Source: an uncultured Muribaculaceae bacterium (GTDB lineage: Bacteria > Bacteroidota > Bacteroidia > Bacteroidales > Muribaculaceae). From it: a DNA stretch of 32,728 nt. Below, piece by piece: positions 1 through 8,112 of this stretch (position 1 is the stretch's first letter; every line of letters begins with the position of its first letter). Below the pieces are notes generated by a model. The model had not been told where the DNA came from, ran no database searches, and saw nothing but the letters and a program-made list of their open reading frames with translations. Where the stretch lies: NCBI GenBank assembly GCA_910577465.1, contig CAJTMM010000027.1, positions 1 to 32,728 on the forward strand, written 5' to 3'. The translations under genes were made by a program, and so were the position numbers.

Positions 1-20
1 TGCTCCCTTGCTGATCGCCG

Positions 21-1994
21 TCACCTTGGCCGGGCCAGCCTTGGGGCGGATGCTCCGAAGTGGTCGAGTCCGAATACGCGTCCGCGCGGACCGACTACAG
101 GCATCAGGGTAGATGGGAGTCCGGCTGTAAGTCCGAATACGGGTGTCCATTCGGGTATCACACTGTTGCGGTATTCCGGGTCCTGATCCTCAAACAGTCC
201 GAGGGAGGGAACGGAAACCACGCGTGCGGCTATGCCTTCGGCTTCAAGCAGCACTGCCACGTCGCAAAGCAAGGATACCTCCGAACCGTTGGCTACCAGC
301 GTAACCTGAGGATTGGGGGCGTCCATCACCACGTAGGCACCGCGGCGCATGCCTTCGGCCTCGTCATAGCGGTTGCCTGTCACTGATGGCAGATCCACCA
401 CATCCTGACGGCTTAGGATAAGCGCGGTGGGTGTTTCCTTGTTTTCCATAGCCATCTGCCATGCGATGGTGGTTTCGGCGCTATCGGCAGGGCGTAGAAC
501 CAATACGGAACGTTTGCCCGAAAGATTGCGCAGTTGCTCCATGAGACGTATCTGTGCTTCCTGTTCCACCGGTTCGTGTGTGGGTCCGTCCTCGCCTACG
601 CGGAATGCGTCGTGAGTCCAGATGTATTTGACAGGGAGCTCCATGAGAGCCGCCATGCGTACGGCGGGTTTCATGTAGTCGCTGAACACGAAGAATGTGC
701 CGCATGCGGCTATCATACCTCCGTGCAGTACTATGCCGTTCATGATGGCTGCCATGGTGAGCTCGGATACACCGGCATGAAGGAATGCGCCGGAGAAGTC
801 ACCGTGGGTGAGTGCGTGCGTGTTTTTGAGGAATGCGTCGGTCTTGTCGCTGTTGGCGAGGTCGGCACTCGACACAATCATATTTTTAACCTTGAGTGCC
901 AGTTCGGCGAGTACGTCTGCCGAAGCGCTGCGTGTGGCTATATTGGCTTTGTGGGTTATGGCACGGTAATCGATTTCCGGCAGCACGCCGTCAATGTAGT
1001 TCTTGAGTGTGACGGCAAGGTCGGGGTTGGCGTCAGCCCAGGCTTTCTGTGCGGCGCGGCGCTGTGCCACTATGCCGCGCAACTGCTCGCGGCGCTGTGC
1101 ATAGAGCTGCTTCACTTCGTCGCGTATCACCCATGGGTTGTCGGGGTTGCCGCCGAGATTCTTTATGGTCATGGCGTAGTCGGCGCCTGATTTGCTCAAT
1201 GGCTGTCCGTGTGTGCTGCATTTTCCTTCGAAGTTCTCGCCGGTAGCAGTCACGGCACCGCGGCCCATGATGGTGTTGCCGATGATGAGTGTGGGGCGGG
1301 CGGTCTCCTGACGAGCCTGCTCGAGAGCTCCGGCTATGGCTTCGGGGTCGGTACCGTCGATTTCAATCACGTTCCAGTGCCATGCGCGGTATTTGGCTGC
1401 GTAATCTTCGGTGTCCACGGCGTCGACATCGGTTGAGAGCTGTACCTTGTTGCTGTCGTAGAACATGATGAGGTTGCTCAAACCGAGATAGCCGGCGATA
1501 CGTCCTGCGCCTTGCGAGATTTCTTCCTGAATACCGCCGTCGGAGATGAAAGCGTAGGTCTTGTGCGCCCATTCTTCACCGAAACGAGCGGCAATGAAGC
1601 GTTCGGCAATAGCCGCACCTACCGCCATGGTATGACCTTGTCCGAGGGGACCGGAGGTGTTCTCGACACCGCGTCGCGGGTCGACTTCGGGGTGTCCGGG
1701 AGTCACGCTACCCCATTGGCGGAACTGCTGCAGCTCATCGAGTGTGTAGTAACCGCATAGAGCCAATGCGCTGTAGAGCATGGGCGACATGTGTCCGGGG
1801 TCAAGGAAGAACCGGTCGCGGGCTATCCACATAGGATCGTCGGGGTCGGTGACGAGGAATCGGGAATAGAGCACGTTGATGAAATCGGCGCCGCCCATGG
1901 CACCGCCGGGATGACCGGATTTGGCTTTTTCAACCATCGAGGCTGCCAGTACACGAATGTTGTCGGCTGCCGAGTCAAGTATCTTTTTGTCCAT
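21..1994 (-). CDS. tkt: Transketolase, C-terminus apparently frameshifted at the window edge
   Basis: Thiamine-diphosphate enzyme of the non-oxidative pentose phosphate pathway that moves two-carbon ketol units between sugar phosphates. The 657-residue product has the family signatures in order: the N-terminal KSGHPGGAMG, the active-site-like GHMSPMLY, GPLGQGHTMAVG, the cofactor-binding region SDGGIQEEIS followed by YDSNKVQLS, and the pyrimidine-domain motif EDGPTHEPVEQ near residue 470. The ATG at 1994 fits the usual N-terminus. The protein is colinear with the family up to FGASAP, then ends in RLARPR and a stop. The next frame continues open to the edge as AGPAKVTAISKGA, which suggests a one-base slip or sequencing error, so the true gene probably extends left of the window. 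The permease gene upstream on the same strand suggests a sugar-use context, but a hairpin separates the two. Product identity is very secure; the C-terminus is not. Confidence 0.95.
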   Translation of the reverse strand: MDKKILDSAADNIRVLAASMVEKAKSGHPGGAMGGADFINVLYSRFLVTDPDDPMWIARDRFFLDPGHMSPMLYSALALCGYYTLDELQQFRQWGSVTPGHPEVDPRRGVENTSGPLGQGHTMAVGAAIAERFIAARFGEEWAHKTYAFISDGGIQEEISQGAGRIAGYLGLSNLIMFYDSNKVQLSTDVDAVDTEDYAAKYRAWHWNVIEIDGTDPEAIAGALEQARQETARPTLIIGNTIMGRGAVTATGENFEGKCSTHGQPLSKSGADYAMTIKNLGGNPDNPWVIRDEVKQLYAQRREQLRGIVAQRRAAQKAWADANPDLAVTLKNYIDGVLPEIDYRAITHKANIATRSASADVLAELALKVKNMIVSSADLANSDKTDAFLKNTHALTHGDFSGAFLHAGVSELTMAAIMNGIVLHGGMIAACGTFFVFSDYMKPAVRMAALMELPVKYIWTHDAFRVGEDGPTHEPVEQEAQIRLMEQLRNLSGKRSVLVLRPADSAETTIAWQMAMENKETPTALILSRQDVVDLPSVTGNRYDEAEGMRRGAYVVMDAPNPQVTLVANGSEVSLLCDVAVLLEAEGIAARVVSVPSLGLFEDQDPEYRNSVIPEWTPVFGLTAGLPSTLMPVVGPRGRVFGLDHFGASAPRLARPR

Positions 1995-2043
1995 TTGGTT
2001 ATAGGGTTACGCGGGCGCAATGCCGCCATTTGTTTATCTTTTG

Positions 2044-2051
2044 CAAAAGTA
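2044..2051 (-). promoter_or_regulatory. Putative -7 box for tkt
   Basis: Read on the minus strand this is TACTTTTG, a match to the Bacteroidetes -7 consensus TAnnTTTG, 50 bases upstream of the transketolase ATG. No TTTG lies at the expected distance: the upstream positions are occupied by degenerate heptamer repeats. The promoter call therefore rests on the -7 box alone. Confidence 0.4.
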
Positions 2052-2058
2052 ATGAAAT

Positions 2059-2093
2059 AATTAGGAATTTGGAATCAAGAATCAGGAATTGTT
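2059..2093. repeat. Degenerate AATTAGG-type heptamer array
   Basis: Five consecutive 7-base units (AATTAGG, AATTTGG, AATCAAG, AATCAGG, AATTGTT) keep the AAT start of the heptamer family found near 9.2, 11.2 and 32.4 kb. The array sits just upstream of the likely tkt -7 box. Confidence 0.6.
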
Positions 2094-2113
2094 GAGATGA
2101 AGCTGATGTAAAC

Positions 2114-2152
2114 GAGAGGAGGGATGCGCCATTGTGGTGCATCCCTCCTCGG
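2114..2152 (-). terminator. Hairpin downstream of the MFS permease gene
   Basis: A perfect 12-bp stem (2116-2127 with 2139-2150) extends to 15 bp with one G-U pair around a 5-base loop. It lies 34 bases past the permease stop codon. The T-run (2160-2166) is on the plus-strand side, so on the minus strand the U-tract is weak. Factor-independent termination is likely but not certain. Confidence 0.6.
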
Positions 2153-2183
2153 GTTATAGTTTTTTACAGTATGTGGCGTGTTA

Positions 2184-3527
2184 TCAGATGGCGTCGAGTA
2201 TCTCCTCGGCTTCCTCTTTTTCATCCACGGGGATGTCGGTGTTGACATTCTTCGAGCCGATGAGGGCGTAGAAGAGGATGTAGGCTGCGCAACCGAGTAC
2301 CACCCAATAGCTGGTGAGGTACGATCCGGTGAAGTCGGCTACCCATCCCTGGAGGGCTACCATCACGGCGCATCCGCATACCATGGTCATGAACGCACCT
2401 GATGCGATGGCGGTGTATTTGCCGAGACCTTCAACTGCCATGTTGAAGATGCCGCCCCACATCACTGATGTGCAGAGACCGATGAGGATGAATGCGAAGA
2501 TGCCTACGGGTACTTCCGCCCAGAGCATGCTCACGTTAGCCCAGTCGATGCCGGGGATGTTGACGGTCCATGTAGCGGGCGCAAACATGCCGAATGCGGT
2601 GAGCACCACAGCTGCGCCTGCGGCAACTGTAATCATGGCGCGTGAGGATACTTTGCCACCGATGGCACCGCCAACGAAGCGACCTACGAGCATCATGAGC
2701 CAGTAAACGGCAACAATCTGTCCGACGATAGTGGCGTCCATGCCCAAGCCGGGAGTTGCGGCACCGGCTTCGCCTGTGAGGTACTGGAGGATGTAAGTGG
2801 GTGTGCCTACTTCAAGACCCATGTAAAGGAATATGGCAAGGATGCCGAGGTTGAAGTGGCGGAATGAGAATGCACTGTATTTGTCGCGTTTAACGGCTTT
2901 CTTGACAGTGGCGGGTTTGCTGGGCTCCTCAATCTTGGAGAAGAGTATAACCACGAATGCCACGATGAAGATGCTGCCGGCGATGAACAGTGCGGGTGTG
3001 GCGTCGGCAACGTGAGCTTTGGCTGCGTCGCCGATGAGGGCACCCATGAGGATGTAGACGGCTACGGCAGCGGCGCTATTGAACACACCGCCAATCTGGA
3101 TGAGCTGGTTGCCTTTGTTGCCACCGCCACCAAGGATGTTGAGCATAGGATTGACCACGGTATTGAGCATACACATGCAGAAACCGGCGATGAATGCGCC
3201 TACGAGGTACACGGCAAATGCCGCATTCTGCATGCTTTCCCATCCGCTCATCCACTGAACGAAGATACCGATGATACCAACCACGAGTGCCATGAGGGCT
3301 GTGGCTTTGTAACCGAATTTCTTTATGAGCATACCGGAGGGGATACCCATTATAAGATAGGCAATGAAGTTGCCATAGTTACCGATTTGGGCTTCGAGGT
3401 TCGATGCACCGAACTGATTCTTAACGATAACCGCCATGGGTGAGCAGAGGTTGGTCACAAAGGCAATCATCGCGAACAGGGCTATCATAATGATAATGGC
3501 GCCCCATTGTTTTGATTTGTTGCTCAT
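2184..3527 (-). CDS. FucP-like MFS sugar permease
   Basis: Inner-membrane major facilitator superfamily transporter of the fucose/glucose/galactose permease (FHS) type, which normally carries a sugar with protons. The 447-residue protein is made almost entirely of hydrophobic segments consistent with 12 transmembrane helices. It starts MSNKSKQWGAIIIMIALFAM. An MFS signature, GIPSGMLIKKFGYKATA, follows helix 2, and a glycine-rich stretch (LNILGGGGNKGNQLIQIGGVFNS) lies near residue 130, where FucP relatives have a similar segment. A charged linker near residue 210 (KKAVKRDKYS) separates the two six-helix halves, and the acidic tail is cytoplasmic. Its substrate cannot be read from sequence; fucose, another hexose or a pentose are all possible. 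Transketolase next door hints at sugar phosphate metabolism. Family placement is secure, substrate is not. Confidence 0.85.
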   Translation of the reverse strand: MSNKSKQWGAIIIMIALFAMIAFVTNLCSPMAVIVKNQFGASNLEAQIGNYGNFIAYLIMGIPSGMLIKKFGYKATALMALVVGIIGIFVQWMSGWESMQNAAFAVYLVGAFIAGFCMCMLNTVVNPMLNILGGGGNKGNQLIQIGGVFNSAAAVAVYILMGALIGDAAKAHVADATPALFIAGSIFIVAFVVILFSKIEEPSKPATVKKAVKRDKYSAFSFRHFNLGILAIFLYMGLEVGTPTYILQYLTGEAGAATPGLGMDATIVGQIVAVYWLMMLVGRFVGGAIGGKVSSRAMITVAAGAAVVLTAFGMFAPATWTVNIPGIDWANVSMLWAEVPVGIFAFILIGLCTSVMWGGIFNMAVEGLGKYTAIASGAFMTMVCGCAVMVALQGWVADFTGSYLTSYWVVLGCAAYILFYALIGSKNVNTDIPVDEKEEAEEILDAI

Positions 3528-3642
3528 GATAATAAGATTAGTTTATAGTTAGTTTAATTCTTTTCAGGCTATAAAATTAGTGATTTTAAATGAATAATGA
3601 ATTTTTTGCGTCTGTTTTTTCATTATACGGCGGTGACCGTGT

Positions 3643-4314
3643 CTAATATTCCCGTTCACCGAATATTTCGGTGCCCACCCTCACCATGGTGGAGCCGCAC
3701 TGCACGGCTATGGGGTAGTCGTGGCTCATGCCCATGCTCACGGTGTCGAAGCCCCGCAGGTCGGGGGCGATGTCGGTGCGTATGGTGCGGAAGGTGTCGG
3801 CTATGAGTGTGAAGTCGGTGCGTATGCGTGCGGCATCGTCGGTGTTGGTTGCCATGCCCATCACCCCGCATATATGTGTGGCTTTGAGCGATTCGAATGC
3901 GCGGCGGCGGAAATAGTCGGTGAGTTCGTCGGGCGTGAAGCCGAATTTGGTCTCCTCGGCTGCCACGTGCAGCTGCATGAGCACGCGTGTTACCACACCG
4001 GCGCGTTCCGACTCGGCGTCAATCATAGCCAGCAGCCGCTCGGAGTCGACGCTCTCTATCATGTCGACCAATCCTATGAGCCGGCGCACCTTGTTGGTCT
4101 GCAGATGGCCTATGAAGTGCCAGCGCACATCCTCCGGCATGGCGGGCACTTTCTGCACCAGCTCCTGCACGCGGCTCTCGCCAAACACGCGTTGCCCCGC
4201 GCCATAGGCTTCCATGAGCGCTTCCACGGGGTGGAATTTGGATACGGCGGTGAGTGTGACTCCCTGCGGCAGGGTGGCGTTGATGCGACTGATGTTGGCG
4301 GCTATGCTGCTCAT
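3643..4314 (-). CDS. yggS: YggS/PLPBP family pyridoxal-phosphate homeostasis protein
   Basis: Cytoplasmic alanine-racemase-like barrel protein that binds pyridoxal 5'-phosphate and buffers its free level rather than catalysing a known reaction. The PLP-binding lysine is K26 in TAVSKFHP, followed by the family motifs FGESRVQEL, WHFIGHLQTNK, the phosphate-binding-side sequence THICGVMGMAT, and LSMGMS-like DTVSMGMSHDYPIAV near the end. A length of 223 residues is normal for the family. I place the start at the ATG at 4314; a GTG one codon upstream is also in frame. With the ATG start, the stop of the DUF4494 gene and this start overlap as TGATG, which implies translational coupling in a two-gene operon. 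The product is confident. Confidence 0.93.
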   Translation of the reverse strand: MSSIAANISRINATLPQGVTLTAVSKFHPVEALMEAYGAGQRVFGESRVQELVQKVPAMPEDVRWHFIGHLQTNKVRRLIGLVDMIESVDSERLLAMIDAESERAGVVTRVLMQLHVAAEETKFGFTPDELTDYFRRRAFESLKATHICGVMGMATNTDDAARIRTDFTLIADTFRTIRTDIAPDLRGFDTVSMGMSHDYPIAVQCGSTMVRVGTEIFGEREY

Positions 4315-4775
4315 CACTCGGCTTTGTCGGCTGTAGATGCGTTGCCGCTGAGGTTAGCCTTGTACACGTCCATGATGGGGGTCTCGGCGAGCGACACGAG
4401 CTCGAAGTCAGCCATGGTGCCTTTCATGCCGTCCATGAAATTGTCGTAAGCTCCCTTGAAGTCGCTTCCTGCCACGAGGATAAGTGTGGTGGTCTTCTTT
4501 TCTACGGCTGTCTTTTCGTCGATGGTTATGAAGGCTACTTTAGCCATGTACCATTTGTCGGCGGTGTCGTCCCAGAATATTTCGGATATCTTGGTGCGCT
4601 TCACGGCGTTGATAGAGAAGTCGCCGGATATGAAGGGTGTCTGTTCCTCGATGATGCGGGCTTCGGCTTCGGTAAACGACAGGGCATCGACCAAGTAGGG
4701 TTCGTTGACCTTCTTGGGAACTCCGTTTTCCATCATCTTGTCGTAGCGCACTTTGCATTCAAACCAATTTGCCAT
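4314..4775 (-). CDS. DUF4494 domain-containing protein
   Basis: A 153-residue soluble protein of the Bacteroidetes family DUF4494, recognised from the start MANWFECKVRYDKMMENG, the central EAEARIIEEQTPFISGDFSI and the following IFWDDTADKWYMAKVAFITID. There is no signal peptide or membrane segment, so it should be cytoplasmic. Its function is unknown. It overlaps the start of yggS by one base, and this coupling suggests a shared role or at least a fixed expression ratio. A likely promoter lies about 45 bases upstream. The C-terminal 20 residues are low-complexity and probably disordered. Confidence 0.85.
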   Translation of the reverse strand: MANWFECKVRYDKMMENGVPKKVNEPYLVDALSFTEAEARIIEEQTPFISGDFSINAVKRTKISEIFWDDTADKWYMAKVAFITIDEKTAVEKKTTTLILVAGSDFKGAYDNFMDGMKGTMADFELVSLAETPIMDVYKANLSGNASTADKAE

Positions 4776-4816
4776 ATTTCGTTTCGTTTTTTAGTTTTTG
4801 ATTTATTATACCGGTA

Positions 4817-4849
4817 CAAAGATACGGATAAGTTGTGTGCAAAGCCAAA
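4817..4849 (-). promoter_or_regulatory. Putative promoter of the DUF4494-yggS operon
   Basis: On the minus strand there is TTTG (4846-4849), a 21-base spacer and TATCTTTG (4817-4824), matching the Bacteroidetes -33 and -7 elements. The ATG is 42 bases downstream. The spacer is one base longer than in the best sites of this window. Confidence 0.5.
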
Positions 4850-4914
4850 AAAAATTGGCATTGGCTCTTCAAAGGCATCTCGGGATGATTCTCGATAGAA
4901 AACGTTACCGGAGA

Positions 4915-5406
4915 TTATTTTTCCATCAAAAGGTGTCCAATGGCATTGACTGCATCCTGATGGCATTCTCTACAAATGAAGTGGGCGAACTGTGTGTTTT
5001 CAGCCCTTTCGCGGTCCTCGATTTTTACCCGGTGATTAATAAAACCGGAGATTGAATGTGATTTTGTGTACCATTCGAACATCCGTGAAAATAATGCGCT
5101 CCGATATTCCTGCGGCAGGAGGTTACTGTGGCTACGCTTGATGTCGGTGCCTGAATCGCAATAAAAACAAAGGACTGCATCTTCATTTTCATTCAGGAAT
5201 TTTGCCAGTGTATCCGATATGGCATACAGCATTTTATGCCCTACATATCCATCGCCTTTCTTTCGGACTAAGGTTACGTCATAGAATATTAAAGTCAATG
5301 TCTTCGGGTCGGTTGAAAACATGCGTATTGTCTCAGCATCGTAATACGAAAGGGCGACCATTATTTGATCGCCCTCTGTGTTCTTTATGTCAAATGATAA
5401 ATCCAT
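4915..5406 (-). CDS. Hypothetical protein, second gene of a small two-gene cassette
   Basis: A 163-residue soluble protein that I do not firmly recognise. It begins MDLSFDIKNTEGDQIMVALS, has an alternating beta-like N-terminal half (LTLIFYDVTLVRKKG), a motif AVLCFYCDSGTD near residue 80, an aromatic FSRMFEWYTKS near 108, and a C-terminal helix with FICRECHQDAVNAIG. The layout (N-terminal strands, then a short CDS motif, then an aromatic helix) reminds me of the Bacteroidetes family DUF6169, but this is tentative. Its ATG follows the stop codon of the 44-residue ORF upstream with no intervening base, so the two must be cotranscribed and are probably translationally coupled. Base composition is more AT-rich than the neighbours, consistent with an acquired cassette. 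Function is unknown. Confidence 0.75.
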   Translation of the reverse strand: MDLSFDIKNTEGDQIMVALSYYDAETIRMFSTDPKTLTLIFYDVTLVRKKGDGYVGHKMLYAISDTLAKFLNENEDAVLCFYCDSGTDIKRSHSNLLPQEYRSALFSRMFEWYTKSHSISGFINHRVKIEDRERAENTQFAHFICRECHQDAVNAIGHLLMEK

Positions 5407-5541
5407 TTACACAACAATGGTAAATGTACATTGCTTTTTATTATCCAACATCTTAATCTGTTGCTGTTTCTTTTCCCTCAAAGCGTTAAAGACTTGAATC
5501 ATCTTCGGGGAGGGATTGGCTATGGTGATGTTTCGAGTCAT
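5407..5541 (-). CDS. Small 44-residue ORF, first gene of the two-gene cassette
   Basis: A short ORF starting MTRNITIANPSPKMIQVFNA, then a lysine/glutamine-rich helical stretch, and ending TFTIVV. A well-formed promoter lies about 25 bases upstream. The TAA stop at 5407-5409 directly abuts the ATG of the 163-residue gene. A beta-strand-like start followed by a charged amphipathic helix is reminiscent of small antitoxins or regulators, but I recognise no family. The case for it being real is the promoter position and the exact junction with the next gene. Confidence 0.6.
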   Translation of the reverse strand: MTRNITIANPSPKMIQVFNALREKKQQQIKMLDNKKQCTFTIVV

Positions 5542-5565
5542 ATTAGTTTGCTTTATAGTTCATTG

Positions 5566-5597
5566 CAAATTTATGGTATAATTTCATAAATAGCAAA
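5566..5597 (-). promoter_or_regulatory. Promoter of the two-gene cassette
   Basis: On the minus strand TTTG (5594-5597), a 20-base spacer and TAAATTTG (5566-5573) form a full match to the Bacteroidetes consensus. The first ATG lies 24 bases beyond the -7 box. The surrounding sequence is strongly AT-rich. Confidence 0.65.
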
Positions 5598-5663
5598 TGT
5601 TTTCAAAAATCCGGCAGCTATTTCTATATTATTAACGGGAAATGGCGTGTCGTGGTTCTAATG

Positions 5664-5696
5664 ACAATAGGCTGCACGAATCGTGCAGCCTATTGT
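5664..5696 (-). terminator. Hairpin downstream of the T9SS secreted protein gene
   Basis: A perfect inverted repeat of 16 bp per arm around a single central base (5664-5679 with 5681-5696) lies 42 bases past the stop of the secreted protein gene. There is no strong U-tract on either side, so termination is plausible but could depend on other factors. Confidence 0.5.
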
Positions 5697-5738
5697 GCTA
5701 TGTATCGGCGGTAGATTGCCGGTATTTATCAGTAGGGG

Positions 5739-7928
5739 TTACTTGCGGATGAGTACCTTGGCGGTTTTGGAGCCTTGGCGCACTACGTAGAAACCGGGGG
5801 TGAGGTTGTCGGCGGCTACGCGTATGCCCTGGAGGTTGTAGTATTCCACGGGGGCGTTGGCATCGGCGTCACCGAAGATGTCGTCGATGGCACCCAGGCT
5901 TGAAGGTCCGTAAGTCACAGTCATAGTGGAGAAGAACATTTTTGCGGTAGGAGTAAATGATACCGTTGTTACGTTCTCGCTTTCTGGTGCAGTCCATTCT
6001 TTGCCGGACCATGTGCCGCTCTGACCATCAATATTGGTAGTTACGGTCAGCTTTGTTGATGTAGGCCAATCATTAGTCAGTTTGTCGTCCTGAGTAAATA
6101 CAATTGATTTGATGGTGTAGTTGTCAATAGCGGAAACGGTAATGTTGCATCCGGAATACAGTCGGCATTGTAGGGCTGAGTAGCCGCTCTTTAAGCCATA
6201 GAACCATTTTGCAGATGAACCGCTTTCAGGGTTTGTGACGGTCATTGATATGTAGCCTTCGGTAAATGTTTTTCCACCAATTTCAGTGCCAGTGCTTACT
6301 TCGGCAGGTGCCTCTATGTTGGTTGTCTGCTGTGTTAGGGTTGTGGCATTAGAGAAGTCGAAAGTGGCTTCGAGTTTGTTGGGGTCGTAGACTGTGAAGG
6401 TGGCGGTGGCAACGTCGGAGGGGAGCATGCCGTCCTTGATGGCTATGGCGCGTATGGTCATAGCTTCGGAGAATGTGATTTCGCCGGTGTAGGGAATCGA
6501 GGTGGCATCGGGGGTCTCGTCCTCGGTGGTATAGTATATCGATGCACCTTCGGTGGCGCAGGTTATGGTGATTTTGTCACCGATTGTGAGGTCGCCACCT
6601 TCGGGATTGATAACGGGAGTGGCTACTGTTTCCATTTCCACGCCGCCTTCTACCAGTATAGGTTGAAGTTGAGGGGTGCCGTTGTTTGTGCTTACGAAAC
6701 CATATACTGTGAATCCTTCGCCTTCGGGAATCTCTACTACGGTATAGCCTGATGTGTTGCCATCGTAGAAGTTGTTGTAGAGGGCGAGTGTGTTACCGTC
6801 GGCATCTGCTATGGTGTATGACTTGTTGTCGGTTCCGGTATAGGTTATGGCTACGTCTGATAATACAACATATTGGTTAAGCATCGAGCCGTCGATGTCA
6901 GTGAGGTTTACCTCATAGGGGTCTACTTCGGTGCCTGCTGATTTTGTTCCGATTGCGGTGGGTACGAGTTCGGGCAATCCGCGGAACGGTGAATATGTTC
7001 CGGTGATGAAGCTGAATACGTCACCATTCTGTACGTCGGTAGCACCGCTGACGGTGCCGAATACTAAAATGAAGTTATCATCGGCGTCCTTGATGTATAG
7101 GTTTTTGCCGTTTTGATAGATGGCGGTGACGGGAGCGTTGATTTTAGTGGCTTCGGTGGGTTCGAGGTTTATGAACTCGGCGATATTTGCCACTGTGTTG
7201 GGAGTTAGGGCCTTTGAGGTAACGGGGCTTGCTTCACCATCTACGTATGCTATTGCTTTGACAGTGGTTTTGCCGCTGATGGCAAAGGGGACATTGTAGG
7301 GGGTAGATGCGGCTGAAGGAGTGTCTCCGTTAGTGGTGTAGTATATGTCAGCGCCGTCTTCCTGGCTGATGGAAACCATATTGTTATCGCCCAATGAAAT
7401 GGTTGGAGCTGCAACATTGCTATCCGATAGTGTATATGTTATAGTTACCGAATTAAATGCGAGTTGACCGTTGCCGCTTCCGGTACCGTACTTGTTAGCC
7501 CCGGACGCTACCGTAAACTTGATGGAGTTGCTTGCCCCACTCCAGTCAATGGTGCTTGCACCTTTTGATTGAGTGGCTATAGTGCCATTGTCAACTGTTA
7601 CTTCCGGTTGGACACTCTTCCCTTGCGTTGAAAGATTAAATGCGATAGCAGTAATGTTGGCTCCGGCAGGTGCGGTAATTGTTAGCCATGTGCCTGCATA
7701 GATGCGGACATCTCCTGCTTTGTTGTATCCGGCGTCGGTGCCGCTGGATTTCCCGGGTTCAAATTTGAATCCGTCACTTTGGAACGAACCTATGTTTGAT
7801 AATGTGGTAGTCCCGAATGTGACATTTTTGTCAGATGTGAGACCTTTCATGGTTATTGTTACGGTTTCTGCATAAGAGTAGCCGAAGCAAACCATTAAAG
7901 AAAGAAATAGAAGTAGAAGTTTCCTCAT
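5739..7928 (-). CDS. Secreted multidomain protein with chitobiase-type repeats and T9SS sorting tail
   Basis: A 729-residue exported protein. I choose the ATG at 7928 because it gives a clean signal peptide (MRKLLLLFLSLMVCFGYSYA) and because the upstream TTG start would fall inside a -7 box. Two CHB_HEX_C-type domains are seen near residues 170-240 (YYTTNGDTPS) and 433-512 (YYTTEDETPD), each with the pattern of turning an object into 'years of items' seen in such repeats and ending in ATVKAIA-like sequence. Between them is a region beginning NIAEFINLEPTEATKINAP that resembles the OB-like DUF6359 surface domains. Beta-rich domains at about 27-165 and 513-670 flank these and look related to each other. 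The last 50 residues (YYNLQGIRV ... KVLIRK) resemble a T9SS type A sorting domain. It is probably a cell-surface or secreted protein; ligand or substrate unknown. No catalytic motif is visible. Confidence 0.82.
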   Translation of the reverse strand: MRKLLLLFLSLMVCFGYSYAETVTITMKGLTSDKNVTFGTTTLSNIGSFQSDGFKFEPGKSSGTDAGYNKAGDVRIYAGTWLTITAPAGANITAIAFNLSTQGKSVQPEVTVDNGTIATQSKGASTIDWSGASNSIKFTVASGANKYGTGSGNGQLAFNSVTITYTLSDSNVAAPTISLGDNNMVSISQEDGADIYYTTNGDTPSAASTPYNVPFAISGKTTVKAIAYVDGEASPVTSKALTPNTVANIAEFINLEPTEATKINAPVTAIYQNGKNLYIKDADDNFILVFGTVSGATDVQNGDVFSFITGTYSPFRGLPELVPTAIGTKSAGTEVDPYEVNLTDIDGSMLNQYVVLSDVAITYTGTDNKSYTIADADGNTLALYNNFYDGNTSGYTVVEIPEGEGFTVYGFVSTNNGTPQLQPILVEGGVEMETVATPVINPEGGDLTIGDKITITCATEGASIYYTTEDETPDATSIPYTGEITFSEAMTIRAIAIKDGMLPSDVATATFTVYDPNKLEATFDFSNATTLTQQTTNIEAPAEVSTGTEIGGKTFTEGYISMTVTNPESGSSAKWFYGLKSGYSALQCRLYSGCNITVSAIDNYTIKSIVFTQDDKLTNDWPTSTKLTVTTNIDGQSGTWSGKEWTAPESENVTTVSFTPTAKMFFSTMTVTYGPSSLGAIDDIFGDADANAPVEYYNLQGIRVAADNLTPGFYVVRQGSKTAKVLIRK

Positions 7929-7958
7929 ATAGAAATTGTTTAATTGGTTTATTAAGTA

Positions 7959-7966
7959 CAAAGGTA
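7959..7966 (-). promoter_or_regulatory. Putative -7 box for the secreted protein gene
   Basis: TACCTTTG on the minus strand, 30 bases upstream of the chosen ATG. A good -33 partner is not present at the expected distance. This box helps rule out the longer reading frame start at 7961. Confidence 0.45.
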
Positions 7967-8112
7967 AGTATTTAAAAATGAATATGTAATATTTTTACAC
8001 AGATTTCATGGATATTTAACAATTAGAGTACCATGCACGACGATTGGCGGCGCAACGGTGCGGTTACGTCGGTGTTACAGAGGGGAAATTTCCCGGTGGT
8101 GGTGAGCGGCGG

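Noticed and set aside
534..1190. 218-codon open frame on the plus strand within transketolase
   Set aside because: Antisense shadow of a strongly conserved gene, with cysteine- and histidine-rich composition and no family similarity.
3589..3602. Two AATGAAT units upstream of the permease gene as another heptamer array
   Set aside because: Only two units in an AT-rich stretch, too few to distinguish from chance.
8083..8094. Perfect palindrome GGGAAATTTCCC downstream of meaB
   Set aside because: It cannot form a loop of useful size as written and has no U-tract, so I do not call a terminator.
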